Positions 25,779-34,566 of a DNA stretch of 64,000 nt are shown here, piece by piece (within the stretch, counting starts at the first letter, position 1; each line of letters begins with the position of its first letter). Origin of the DNA: UBA5109 sp964606735 (GTDB lineage Bacteria; Pseudomonadota; Gammaproteobacteria; Pseudomonadales; Pseudohongiellaceae); the NCBI GenBank assembly GCA_964606735.1, contig CAZSHI010000001.1, positions 1 to 64,000 of the forward strand. Direction: 5' to 3'. The position numbers were made by a program, and so were the translations under genes. The notes below the pieces were generated by a model, which did not search any database, was not told the origin of the DNA, and was given only the letters and a program-made list of their open reading frames with translations.

Positions 25779-26896
25779 TGCAACTGAATACGACAGAAGA
25801 ACTTATTGAGGATATCCGGCAGGGTAAGATGGTTATCCTGATGGATGATGAGGATCGCGAAAACGAAGGCGATCTGATTATCGCTGCCGAAAAGGTAAAG
25901 GCAGAGGATATTAACTTCATGGCAACCAATGCCCGTGGTCTGATCTGCCTTACCCTGACGGCGAAACGTTGTGAGCAGTTGCAATTGCCCCTGATGGTCA
26001 GAAGTAACGAGACCCCCTTTGGCTGTAATTTCACCATGTCTATCGAAGCCGCCGAGGGTGTTACTACTGGTATTTCTGCTGCCGACCGGGCACGAACGAT
26101 TCAGGCAGCGGTTGCCCCAGATGCCAGTCCCAAGGACATCGTCCAGCCAGGTCATATCTTTCCGGTCATGGCAAAAGACGGCGGAGTCCTGCGTCGAGCT
26201 GGCCATACCGAGGCGGGTTGCGATCTGTCGAGACTGGCCGGATTGGTTCCGGCCGCAGCAATCTGTGAAGTCATGAATGCAGATGGTTCGATGGCGCGTC
26301 GTGCCGATCTGGAAAAGTTTGCCCAGACTCATGGCCTGAAAATTGGCACCATCATGGATCTGGTGCATTACCGTATTGCCAACGAGAAGACCGTCGAACG
26401 GATACAGCAGTACCGTCTGCCGACCGAGTATGGAGATTTTGATGTTTACTGTTACCGGGACATTATCAAGGAAGGTCATCCGACACACCTGGCCTTGGTC
26501 AAAGGTGATATAAAAAAAGAAGAGCCGGTGCTGGCACGTGTTCTGGTTGCAGATCCCCTGCGTGATCTGCTCGGTGTTGCCAATCCCAAGCGGCCTAGCT
26601 GGTCTCTGCACCAGGCCATGAAAAAAGTGAGTGAAGCAGGCAAGGGTGTGGTGGTCATGCTGGCAAATGATGACAGACAACTAAACTTTGCAGCTTCGCT
26701 CGAGAAATTTCATGAGCTGACAGAGTCATCGGCTCCGGCGCTCAATCCCCAGGGCATTTATCTGAATGTCGGCACCGGTTCTCAGATTTTGCGAGATCTG
26801 GGTGTTGGTAAAATGCGTTTAATGAGTTACCCGACACGTTATGCCATTTCGGGTTTTGACCTGGAAGTGGTGGAATATATTCCCTGTGAGGAATAA
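25778..26896 (+). CDS. ribBX: RibBX: DHBP synthase with a degenerate GTP cyclohydrolase II-like domain
   Basis: The N-terminal 200 residues are a complete 3,4-dihydroxy-2-butanone-4-phosphate synthase: DDEDRENEGDLIIAAEKV (acidic metal loop, residues 24-41) and RAGHTEAGCDLSRLAG (near residue 146). The C-terminal half aligns with GTP cyclohydrolase II in length and position but lacks the zinc ligands (no CxTGDxF...CDCG), and RQEGRG is replaced by ANDDRQLN. It should therefore not open GTP; this matches the RibBX class. A real ribA must be elsewhere. Confidence 0.9.
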   Translation: MQLNTTEELIEDIRQGKMVILMDDEDRENEGDLIIAAEKVKAEDINFMATNARGLICLTLTAKRCEQLQLPLMVRSNETPFGCNFTMSIEAAEGVTTGISAADRARTIQAAVAPDASPKDIVQPGHIFPVMAKDGGVLRRAGHTEAGCDLSRLAGLVPAAAICEVMNADGSMARRADLEKFAQTHGLKIGTIMDLVHYRIANEKTVERIQQYRLPTEYGDFDVYCYRDIIKEGHPTHLALVKGDIKKEEPVLARVLVADPLRDLLGVANPKRPSWSLHQAMKKVSEAGKGVVVMLANDDRQLNFAASLEKFHELTESSAPALNPQGIYLNVGTGSQILRDLGVGKMRLMSYPTRYAISGFDLEVVEYIPCEE

Positions 26897-26931
26897 GCTT
26901 GGATTCCTGACAAGAAAGCAAGAGATAACAA

Positions 26932-27402
26932 ATGAGTGACAGCAAGTTGATCGAAGGCGATTTTAAAGCAAGCAATGCCAATTTTGCGATAGTAATCAGT
27001 CGCTTTAACAGTTTTATTGTAGACAGTCTGGAAGCCGGTGCTGTTGATTGTCTGCAGCGACACGGTGTGCCGGCTGGTTCCATTACGCGCATCAAGGTGC
27101 CAGGTGCCTTTGAATTGCCACTAGCGGCTCAGCAGGCTGCTCAGTCTGAGCAATATGATGCCATCATTGCACTGGGTGCTGTTATCCGTGGTAGTACACC
27201 GCACTTTGATTATGTCTGCAATGAATGCAGCCGTGGCTTGAGTCAGGTCAGTCTTAAGTATGATATACCGCTGGCTTTTGGTGTCCTAACGGTGGATACC
27301 CTGGAACAGGCTATTGATCGGGCTGGAACAAAAGCCGGAAATAAAGGCGCAGAGGCGGCAATGACGGCGCTAGAAATGGTCAGTCTGATCCGTAAATTCT
27401 GA
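26932..27402 (+). CDS. ribH: 6,7-dimethyl-8-ribityllumazine synthase
   Basis: Condenses DHBP with 5-amino-6-ribitylaminouracil to lumazine, the substrate of RibE, in a large hollow assembly. Diagnostic segments are FNSFIVDSLEAGA, VPGAFELPL, ALGAVIRGSTPHFDYVCNE and FGVLTVDTLEQA. 156 residues is normal. The TGATG junction overlaps the nusB start by one base. Confidence 0.96.
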   Translation: MSDSKLIEGDFKASNANFAIVISRFNSFIVDSLEAGAVDCLQRHGVPAGSITRIKVPGAFELPLAAQQAAQSEQYDAIIALGAVIRGSTPHFDYVCNECSRGLSQVSLKYDIPLAFGVLTVDTLEQAIDRAGTKAGNKGAEAAMTALEMVSLIRKF

Positions 27403-27857
27403 TGACAGGCATTCCGGAAGAAGCTCCCCAGGCGAAAATTTCCCATCGAAAAAAAGCTCGCAACCTGCTGGTACAGGCCCTGTATCAATGGCAGTTGGCA
27501 GGAGGCTTGCGACCAGATATTGAAGCACAGTTTCGAGCCGACAACGGCGGCAAGATTGATTGGGACTTTTTTCATCAGGCACTTTGTTCCGTGCTGGAAA
27601 ATTTCCAGGCCATTGATCAGGTCTTTTCTGTAAAACTAGACCGCAAGCTCGAACAGCTTGATCCCATAGAGCTGGCGATTCTGCGACTGGGAACTTACGA
27701 ACTCCAACAACGTATAGATGTTCCGTATAAGGTCGTGATCAATGAATACATTGAGCTTGCCAAGAAATATGGTGCAACGGATAGCCATAAATACATCAAC
27801 GGTGTGCTTGATAAGCTGGCTGTAGAGTTAAGATCGGTAGAAATCCAGCAACGCTGA
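27402..27857 (+). CDS. nusB: Transcription antitermination factor NusB
   Basis: All-helical RNA-binding protein that with NusE binds boxA and supports rRNA antitermination. Segments RKKARNLLVQALYQWQLAG near residue 14, LDPIELAILRLGTYEL, and IDVPYKVVINEYIELAKKYG are diagnostic. 151 residues is usual. It follows ribH with overlap and precedes thiL by 7 bases, the classical order. Confidence 0.95.
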   Translation: MTGIPEEAPQAKISHRKKARNLLVQALYQWQLAGGLRPDIEAQFRADNGGKIDWDFFHQALCSVLENFQAIDQVFSVKLDRKLEQLDPIELAILRLGTYELQQRIDVPYKVVINEYIELAKKYGATDSHKYINGVLDKLAVELRSVEIQQR

Positions 27858-27864
27858 GACGCGT

Positions 27865-28857
27865 ATGAGCATCTCGGAATTTGACATCATCAGCAAGTAT
27901 TTCAACCAGCCTGGTCTGGCAGCGGATCAGCAGGATTCTGCGATCTCTCTTGGCATTGGTGATGATTGTGCCCTGCTGGACATTCCTGCAGGCAAACAAG
28001 TTGCGCTGTCCATCGACAGTTTGCTGGCAGATGTTCATTTTTTTAACAATGATGACCCCGCCCTTATTGCGCAAAGAGCCCTGGCAGTCTCTCTGAGTGA
28101 TCTGGCTGCCATGGGAGCGGAACCCCTGGCCTTCACGCTCGCCATCAGTCTGCCCAAAGCTGACGAAAACTGGCTGCAGTCTTTCAGTACGGGTCTTCGC
28201 GAGATGGCGATGCGCTATTCATGTCCTTTGATTGGCGGTGATACCACTCGCGGAAAACTGGCAATCAGCATTCAGGTGCACGGACTGGTGGATAAAGGCA
28301 GGGCGATAAGCCGCAGCCAGGCAAGGCCGGGTGATGAGGTTTTTGTTTCTGGCCAGCTGGGCGCGGCCGGTCTGGCGGTATCCTTACTGCATAATGGCAT
28401 GAAGCTGGATGTACCTGACCGGCAGGAGCTTCATCGTGCTTTCTATCAGCCGGTTCCCCAACTTGAACTTGGCAGGCTTTGCGTTGGCAAGGCCAGTGCA
28501 GCGATAGATATTTCAGACGGTTTGCTGGCTGATGCCGCTCATATTGCCCAGCAAAGTGGTGTCGGCATAGAAATCGAGGCTGCCAGGGTACCGGTAGCGC
28601 CGGCAGTAAAACACTTTCTCGGCGGGCTCGGAGATCAGTCTGGTGGCGTCAGGCATGCATTGAGTTCGGGAGATGATTATGAATTACTGATTACCGTGAA
28701 TCCCGATCAGGCCGCTCAGTTGCAAAAAGCGGCCGAAGCTAACAAGATAAGGCTAACGAAAATAGGTCAGGTAGTGAGTGGTAGCAGAGTTCACTGCCTG
28801 GATAATTCCGGGAATGAGATCGAGCTCAAAAAACTGGGCTTTCAACATTTCCCATGA
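27865..28857 (+). CDS. thiL: Thiamine-monophosphate kinase
   Basis: Phosphorylates thiamine monophosphate to the active diphosphate cofactor, needed by Dxs, Tkt and KorAB in this window. AIR synthase-like fold: IGDDCALLD (residues 31-39), SIDSLLADVHF, GGDTTRGKLAIS and DISDGLLADAAHIA near residue 215. 330 residues is normal. In most gammaproteobacteria pgpA follows directly; here three exporter genes intervene. Confidence 0.94.
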   Translation: MSISEFDIISKYFNQPGLAADQQDSAISLGIGDDCALLDIPAGKQVALSIDSLLADVHFFNNDDPALIAQRALAVSLSDLAAMGAEPLAFTLAISLPKADENWLQSFSTGLREMAMRYSCPLIGGDTTRGKLAISIQVHGLVDKGRAISRSQARPGDEVFVSGQLGAAGLAVSLLHNGMKLDVPDRQELHRAFYQPVPQLELGRLCVGKASAAIDISDGLLADAAHIAQQSGVGIEIEAARVPVAPAVKHFLGGLGDQSGGVRHALSSGDDYELLITVNPDQAAQLQKAAEANKIRLTKIGQVVSGSRVHCLDNSGNEIELKKLGFQHFP

Positions 28858-28872
28858 TTTTCAGGCTCAGGT

Positions 28873-29805
28873 ATGAAATACCTTATATTGCTGGTCTTGA
28901 GTGTTTCCCTGCTGGCTTGCGAGGAAGTCGAGCCTGTTACAGTTGGCTTGCTCGAGTCTGAGCGAATAGAAGTCATTGCTGAAGTCGCTGAACCTATTAT
29001 TCTTATCAGTGTCACCGAAGGCCAGCAGGTGCAGGCTGGTGAATTGCTACTCAGTCAGGACAAGGCAAGAGTCAATGCCAGAAAGGCTGATGCCAATGCC
29101 GTCATAGCACGTTTACAGGCTCAGCTTGAGGAGCAGCTGGCAGGCCCACGACGGGAAGTTATTGAAGCTGCTGAAGCTGCATTGGAGGCAGCCCGCGTGC
29201 AGGTGGCAATCAATGAGCTGGAGCTGGGCAGGCTGGAGCAGTTGGGAGCTGCAGTGGCAACGCAGGAAAGTATCGATCTGGCCAGCTCCCGGCTGAACGC
29301 CTCTCGTGCCAACCTGAATCAGGCTGCTGCCCGATTACGCGAACTGGAAGCAGGAACCCGAGAAGAAAGCATCGAACAGACCCGGCAGCAATTACTCAGC
29401 GCCAATGCCCGCCTCGAGCTGGTCCTGATTGATGAAGCACGTTTAGACAGCCTTGCTCCGCAGGCTGCTATTGTTGATTCACTGCCTTTTGAAACCGGAG
29501 AGCGCCCGCAGGTCGGCAGTGTGCTGGCTGTCCTGCTCAGTGGTGAACAGCCTTATGCCCGCGTTTATGTCCCCGAAAACCTGCGGGTGAATATACGCCC
29601 GGGAGACAGCGCCAGTGTTTATGTGGATGGCATCGAGACTCCCTTTCAGGGAAGGGTCAGACGTATTGCCTCTGAAGCGACTTTTACACCGTACTTCTCG
29701 TTGACGGAACGTGATCGTGGGCGCCTGAGTTATCTGGCCGAAATCACCCTGCAAACCGATGCCGACAGATTGCCCGATGGTGTACCTGTCGAAGTCGTTT
29801 TTTAA
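28873..29805 (+). CDS. HlyD-family periplasmic adaptor lipoprotein of an ABC exporter
   Basis: A lipoprotein signal ends in the lipobox LLAC (Cys near residue 16). The biotinyl-lipoyl-like beta segment (ILISVTEGQQVQAGELLLSQ) precedes an Ala/Glu/Leu-rich alpha-helical hairpin of about 110 residues (about 60-185). A beta-barrel segment follows (RVYVPENLRVNIRPGDSASV). This is the HlyD/YbhG adaptor layout. It should bridge the inner-membrane ABC transporter encoded next to an outer-membrane TolC channel, which is not in the window. It lies 15 bases after thiL. Confidence 0.85.
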   Translation: MKYLILLVLSVSLLACEEVEPVTVGLLESERIEVIAEVAEPIILISVTEGQQVQAGELLLSQDKARVNARKADANAVIARLQAQLEEQLAGPRREVIEAAEAALEAARVQVAINELELGRLEQLGAAVATQESIDLASSRLNASRANLNQAAARLRELEAGTREESIEQTRQQLLSANARLELVLIDEARLDSLAPQAAIVDSLPFETGERPQVGSVLAVLLSGEQPYARVYVPENLRVNIRPGDSASVYVDGIETPFQGRVRRIASEATFTPYFSLTERDRGRLSYLAEITLQTDADRLPDGVPVEVVF

Positions 29806-29817
29806 CTGGCAAGGCTT

Positions 29818-30771
29818 TTGAGTATTTCGGAACAAGCATATGCCATTTCTGCTCAGGGTCTGAGCCGTCATTTTGGTTCACTGATAGCCGTTAATAATAT
29901 TGATCTCAAGGTTCCCCGGGGATCCATTTACGGTTTTCTTGGCCCCAACGGATCTGGAAAATCCACCACCATCCGCATGCTCTGCGGTCTCTTGACGCCC
30001 ACCAGCGGACAGGTTGAAACACTGGGCCTGGATATTCCGCGACAGGCCGAAAAACTCAAACAGCATATCGGCTACATGACCCAGAAATTTTCACTGTATG
30101 ATGATCTGAGCGTGCAGGAAAATCTGGCTTTTGTCGGCGAGATTTATGCCATTCCACGACAGCAGCGCAATGCGCGTATCCGTGAACTGCTTGAACAATT
30201 TGAATTGGCTGATCGGGCTAAACAGCGGGCCGGCACCCTCAGTGGTGGGCAGCGCCAACGCCTGGCACTGGCAGCAGCCATTTTACATAAACCAGCTTTG
30301 CTGTTTCTGGATGAACCAACCAGTGCCGTTGATCCACAAAACAGACGCGACTTCTGGTCAACCTTGTTCGACCTGGCCGAGCAGGGCACCAGCATTCTGG
30401 TATCCACGCATTACATGGATGAAGCAGAGCGCTGCCATCGGCTGGCTATTCTTGATGAAGGCCGGATCGTTGCCGATGGAAGCCCCAAAGCTCTGGGTGA
30501 AAAAATCGGCATGCAGGTTTATGAAATTGAAACCGATGCGGTGAATGAAATCCGTGAGGCTTTACTGGCCTGGGCTGATGTATTTTCTGTCACTCAGCTT
30601 GGCATGCATTTACGCGTTTTGATTCCCGAGTCGGTGACAGAGGCCACAGAAAAGCTGCGTGGGGTTCTCAACACAAGCCGCAAGGAAGTTCGACTCGAGC
30701 AGGTCAGCCCCAATCTGGAAGATGTGTTTGTGGCGGTAACCGAAAAGAGCCGTCAGCAGGAGGGGGCATGA
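29818..30771 (+). CDS. ABC transporter ATPase (YbhF/DrrA-like)
   Basis: A single nucleotide-binding domain: Walker A GPNGSGKSTT (near residue 42), Q-loop MTQKFSLYDDLSV, signature LSGGQRQRLALA, Walker B LLFLDEPTSAVDP, H-loop VSTHYMDEAERC. The C-terminal tail (about 75 residues) is typical of DrrA-type exporters. The start is TTG with AAGG 5 bases upstream; no alternative start nearby fits. The stop overlaps the permease ATG (ATGA), so both are coupled. Confidence 0.9.
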   Translation: MSISEQAYAISAQGLSRHFGSLIAVNNIDLKVPRGSIYGFLGPNGSGKSTTIRMLCGLLTPTSGQVETLGLDIPRQAEKLKQHIGYMTQKFSLYDDLSVQENLAFVGEIYAIPRQQRNARIRELLEQFELADRAKQRAGTLSGGQRQRLALAAAILHKPALLFLDEPTSAVDPQNRRDFWSTLFDLAEQGTSILVSTHYMDEAERCHRLAILDEGRIVADGSPKALGEKIGMQVYEIETDAVNEIREALLAWADVFSVTQLGMHLRVLIPESVTEATEKLRGVLNTSRKEVRLEQVSPNLEDVFVAVTEKSRQQEGA

Positions 30772-31865
30772 AATCCCTCTTACGGCTTTATGCCATCTTC
30801 CACAAGGAATTTTCCCAACTCTCCCGTGACAGGCTGACCTTCGGCATGATTGTCGGCATTCCCATGATTCAGCTGATCCTTTTCGGTTTCGCCATTAATA
30901 CCGATGTGCGTAATTTAACGGGTGCCTATGTCGATGAAGCGAACAGTTCCCTGTCGAGGCAGATGATCAGCGACATGCAGGCTTCCCAGGTGGTTAATTT
31001 TCAGTATCGGCTGAATACGGCCACTGAAATTGAAGCGCTGATGGGCAGTGGTGAAATTTCACTCGGTCTGTATATTCCGGCTGATTTTGATCGCCGTATT
31101 GTCAGTGGGGACAGGTCCGCCGCACAGATAATGGTCGATGGCAGTGATCCGATTATTCTGGGTATCGGTCGTCAGCTAGCATCCATTCCCGTTGCCTTCG
31201 ACGCAGCGCAAGCGAATAACAGCAGGACAAATCTGGAAGTACGAAATTACTATAACCCCGAACGGCGTTCAGCGGTGAATATAGTACCGGGCCTGATCGG
31301 CGTGATTTTAACCATGACCATGGCGCTGTTTACAGCGGTTGCCATTGTGCGGGAAAAAGAGCGCGGCAACATGGAATTTCTGATCAATACACCGATCAAG
31401 CCGCTTGAAATGATGCTCGGGAAAATTCTGCCCTATGTGCTCATCGGTTTTATACAGGTGAGTCTGATTTTATTGCTGGGTTGGTACCTGTTTTCTGTAC
31501 CTGTGCAGGGCAGCCTCTTGGATGTCTATCTGGCGTCACTTTTATTCATAGCTACCAACCTGGCATTAGGCCTGTTGATTTCGACGTCGGCTCAGACCCA
31601 GTTCCAGGCCATGCAAATGACCTTTTTTATATTTTTGCCTTCAATCCTGCTCTCCGGTTTTATGTTTCCTTTTGACGGTATGCCCAAAGCGGCACAGATG
31701 ATCGCAGAAATTTTACCTTTAACACATTTCATACGTATCATTCGCTCTGTCATGCTACGGGGTGCCGATCTTACGCAGATGGGCGTAGACATGGCGGCGC
31801 TGGCATTGTTTGCACTGATAGCGCTGATGATTGCAATACTGCGATTTAACAAGCGGCTGGATTAA
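30768..31865 (+). CDS. ABC-2 type permease (YbhS/YbhR-like)
   Basis: 365 residues with the ABC2_membrane_3 pattern: one N-terminal transmembrane segment (about 22-42), a large extracytoplasmic region (about 45-170), then five membrane segments to the C-terminus. VREKERGNMEFLINTPIKPL is the characteristic coupling helix of the family, and FLPSILLSGFMFP follows. A single permease gene implies a homodimer with the ATPase. Substrate unknown; E. coli YbhFSR relatives export drugs and cations. Its TAA overlaps the pgpA ATG. Confidence 0.88.
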   Translation: MKSLLRLYAIFHKEFSQLSRDRLTFGMIVGIPMIQLILFGFAINTDVRNLTGAYVDEANSSLSRQMISDMQASQVVNFQYRLNTATEIEALMGSGEISLGLYIPADFDRRIVSGDRSAAQIMVDGSDPIILGIGRQLASIPVAFDAAQANNSRTNLEVRNYYNPERRSAVNIVPGLIGVILTMTMALFTAVAIVREKERGNMEFLINTPIKPLEMMLGKILPYVLIGFIQVSLILLLGWYLFSVPVQGSLLDVYLASLLFIATNLALGLLISTSAQTQFQAMQMTFFIFLPSILLSGFMFPFDGMPKAAQMIAEILPLTHFIRIIRSVMLRGADLTQMGVDMAALALFALIALMIAILRFNKRLD

Positions 31866-32344
31866 TGACTGATAAGACTCTGCGTGACACGGTTCTCAAA
31901 CATCCGGTACATTTTCTGGCTTTTGGTTTTGCTAGTGGCCTGGCGCCAAAAGCACCAGGAACCATCGGCACCCTGGTTGCCATCATTCCTTATGTCTTTT
32001 TATCCCAACTGCCGCTGCCGGCTTATCTGCTTGTCCTCATCTTAAGTTTTACGCTGGGTATCTACCTGTGTGGTGAAAGTGCCCGTCTGCTGGGTGTGCA
32101 TGACCATGGCGGTATCGTCTGGGATGAATTTGTTGGCTTCTGGATTACCATGCTGGTTGCCCCACCCGGAGTGCTGTGGATGTTATTGGGCTTTGTGTTA
32201 TTCAGGCTCTTCGATATCCTTAAGCCCTTTCCGATTGATTACTTTGATAAGCATCTGGGCGGCGGTCTCGGCATCATGGTGGATGACGCCATTGCCGGCA
32301 GTTTTGCCTGGATCTGTCTGCAGTTAATTGCCTTATTGATTTAA
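31865..32344 (+). CDS. pgpA: Phosphatidylglycerophosphatase A
   Basis: Membrane phosphatase that converts phosphatidylglycerophosphate to phosphatidylglycerol. FGSGLAPKAPGTIGTL-like segment (FASGLAPKAPGTIGTL, near residue 22), WDEFVGFW and the DDAIAG motif near the C-terminus are diagnostic; three or four membrane segments. 159 residues is normal. It is the usual partner of thiL but is now the last gene after the exporter, joined by a one-base overlap. Confidence 0.93.
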   Translation: MTDKTLRDTVLKHPVHFLAFGFASGLAPKAPGTIGTLVAIIPYVFLSQLPLPAYLLVLILSFTLGIYLCGESARLLGVHDHGGIVWDEFVGFWITMLVAPPGVLWMLLGFVLFRLFDILKPFPIDYFDKHLGGGLGIMVDDAIAGSFAWICLQLIALLI

Positions 32345-32346
32345 GT

Positions 32347-32352
32347 TATACT
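32347..32352 (+). promoter_or_regulatory. -10 element upstream of the aldehyde dehydrogenase
   Basis: TATACT 35 bases before the ATG, with a weak TTAATT 17 bases upstream inside the end of pgpA. It suggests the dehydrogenase-deacetylase pair has its own promoter. Confidence 0.35.
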
Positions 32353-32386
32353 GCCGGGCCTTCGAGTTACATTTAAGGGTAAGGTA

Positions 32387-33811
32387 ATGCGCGAGTATCT
32401 TCAGTTTTATATCAATGGTGAATGGGTTGATCCGCTTAATGCGGCGGCTTGTGACGTCATAAATCCAGCGACTGCAGCTGTCAGCGGTAAAATCAGTCTG
32501 GGGAGCCAGGAAGATGTGGACAGGGCCGTTGATGCGGCTGTCGGGGCTTTTACCAGCTGGTCAAAGACTTCTAAAGATGAACGCCTGGCGATACTTAAGC
32601 GGATCGTTGAAGAATTTCAAAAACGTGTGCCAGAACTGGGTGAAGCCATCACCGAGGAAATGGGCGCACCAAGCTGGCTAGCGGTTGATATTCAGGCAGG
32701 TCTCGGGGTCAAGCACTTTCAGAATGCCATTGCCGTGCTCGAACGCTTTTCTTTTGAAACAGACCGTGGCAGCAGCCATATCAGCAGGGAGCCTATAGGG
32801 GTCTGTGGTTTCATCACACCATGGAACTGGCCGATTCACCAGATTTGCGCCAAGGTTGCTCCTGCACTGGCAGTAGGCTGCACCGTCGTCCTCAAGCCCT
32901 CGGAAATTGCACCCTACTCTGCACAGATTTTTGCCGAGATTCTCGATGCCGCCGGTGTGCCTGCCGGTGTCTTTAATCTGATACAGGGTGAAGGCCCAGT
33001 CGTTGGACAGGCGATTGCTGCTCATCCTCGTATAGACATGGTTTCCATTACCGGTTCAACGCGAGCCGGCATTGCTGTTGCTCAGGCAGCTGCGCCTACC
33101 GTGAAACGCGTGCATCAGGAGCTGGGCGGCAAGAGTCCTAATATTGTGCTGGAGGATGCCGATCTTGAAGCAGCAGTCAGTGGATGCGTGAACAGCGTCA
33201 TGATGAATTCCGGGCAATCCTGCAGGGCTCCCACGCGTATGCTGGTGCCCAATCATTTAATGGAGCAGGCCTGCAAACTGGCAAAGGATATTGCTGAAGG
33301 CTGGGCTCCGGGCGACCCCAAACTGGACAGCAAAATGGGGCCGGTCATTTCCGAGCAGGCCTGGGAAAAAGTACAGCGCCTGATCAAGAGTGGCATCGAA
33401 GAAGGGGCCACCCTGGTAACCGGTGGTGAAGGCAAACCTGAAGGTCTGGAAGACGGCTATTATGTCAGGCCGACAGTCTTTGGCGGGGTAAAAAATGACA
33501 TGCAGATAGCCCGCGAGGAAATTTTTGGACCGGTACTGAGCATCATTGGTTATGATAATGAAGAAGAAGCCGTTGCCATAGCCAACGATACCGAATATGG
33601 CCTGGGAGGCTATGTACAAAGCAAGAATATTGAACATGCCCGTCGCATAGCCGCACAGATTCGAGCCGGCTATATAAGTATCAATAATGCAGGCCTGGAT
33701 ATCACAGTGCCCTTTGGTGGGTATAAACATTCCGGCAATGGACGAGAATTTGGAGACGAGGCGTTCGGCGAATTTTTAGAGTACAAGTCATTACTGGGAT
33801 ATGCTTCATAA
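32387..33811 (+). CDS. NAD(P)-dependent aldehyde dehydrogenase
   Basis: 474-residue ALDH superfamily enzyme oxidising an aldehyde to the acid. FITPWNWPIHQICAKVAPAL near residue 143 is the cofactor-binding segment, the general base Glu is in HQELGGKSPN, and the catalytic Cys is in MMNSGQSCRAPTR (near residue 281). NNAGLDITVPFGGYKHSGNG near the C-terminus is characteristic of the class. The specific aldehyde cannot be told. The stop overlaps the next ATG, so the NodB-like deacetylase is cotranslated. Confidence 0.9.
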   Translation: MREYLQFYINGEWVDPLNAAACDVINPATAAVSGKISLGSQEDVDRAVDAAVGAFTSWSKTSKDERLAILKRIVEEFQKRVPELGEAITEEMGAPSWLAVDIQAGLGVKHFQNAIAVLERFSFETDRGSSHISREPIGVCGFITPWNWPIHQICAKVAPALAVGCTVVLKPSEIAPYSAQIFAEILDAAGVPAGVFNLIQGEGPVVGQAIAAHPRIDMVSITGSTRAGIAVAQAAAPTVKRVHQELGGKSPNIVLEDADLEAAVSGCVNSVMMNSGQSCRAPTRMLVPNHLMEQACKLAKDIAEGWAPGDPKLDSKMGPVISEQAWEKVQRLIKSGIEEGATLVTGGEGKPEGLEDGYYVRPTVFGGVKNDMQIAREEIFGPVLSIIGYDNEEEAVAIANDTEYGLGGYVQSKNIEHARRIAAQIRAGYISINNAGLDITVPFGGYKHSGNGREFGDEAFGEFLEYKSLLGYAS

Positions 33812-34566
33812 TGACAGGCACAATCTGCTTCACCATGGACAATCTCTCCGATGCGGCTGACCTGGGTCGGGGCCTCATCGATAGACCACGTCCACCCGGA
33901 CAGCGCCCGCACCTGGAAATCGGCTTTCCTGCCTTGCTGGATTTGTATGCCGAATACGGCTTGAGCATTACCCACTTTATTGAAGGCTGGAACGGGGAGC
34001 ACCATGCCGATCTGCTGCAGGAGATTCTGCAGCGAGGTCACCGCATCGGCATGCACGGCTGGGTGCATGAAGCCTGGTCAACACTCGAGAAGGATGAGGA
34101 GTGGAAGCTGGCAGAAAGAGCCACTGTGTCCCTGGAAAAAGCCACGGGCGTGAGACCCACGGCCTTCCGGGCTCCTGGTGGCAAGCGCACAGCGCATACA
34201 GCTTCAATACTGAGCGAGCTGGGCTACCAGATTGATGCCAGTGAATCCGGCAAGGAAGTCCTGCAGGTTGAGGCCCTCACCGACTCTCTGTGGAATATTC
34301 CCTATCGACGCGTCTGTGTCGACGCTACTCACTGGCTCTGGGATGACAAGCCAGTTGCTGAGGTGGAAGCCCTCTGGATGCAAGTGCTGGAAACAGCGGC
34401 AGAGAATAATGACTATGTGATTTTTGTCTGGCACCCGCATGTGATGGGGGTGAATCCTGAGCAGTTAAAACTGGGTAAGCAAATTCTTGATTACGCCACG
34501 ACTGATTCCGCTTACCGGATTCTTAGCCTGCAGGAGCTGTTGGACGAGAAACTGGCAGCAGCCTAG
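33811..34566 (+). CDS. NodB-type polysaccharide deacetylase family protein
   Basis: Carbohydrate esterase 4 fold. The first motif is FTMDNLSDAADL, in which the usual TFDD pair is D-N; the metal His pair is HGWVHE (near residue 86); the third motif is FRAPGGKRT; WHPH near residue 208 supplies the last conserved His. No signal peptide, so it is cytoplasmic, unlike cell-wall deacetylases; related cytoplasmic members act on small amides. Substrate unknown. It overlaps the aldehyde dehydrogenase by one base, which suggests a joint catabolic step. Confidence 0.75.
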   Translation: MTGTICFTMDNLSDAADLGRGLIDRPRPPGQRPHLEIGFPALLDLYAEYGLSITHFIEGWNGEHHADLLQEILQRGHRIGMHGWVHEAWSTLEKDEEWKLAERATVSLEKATGVRPTAFRAPGGKRTAHTASILSELGYQIDASESGKEVLQVEALTDSLWNIPYRRVCVDATHWLWDDKPVAEVEALWMQVLETAAENNDYVIFVWHPHVMGVNPEQLKLGKQILDYATTDSAYRILSLQELLDEKLAAA

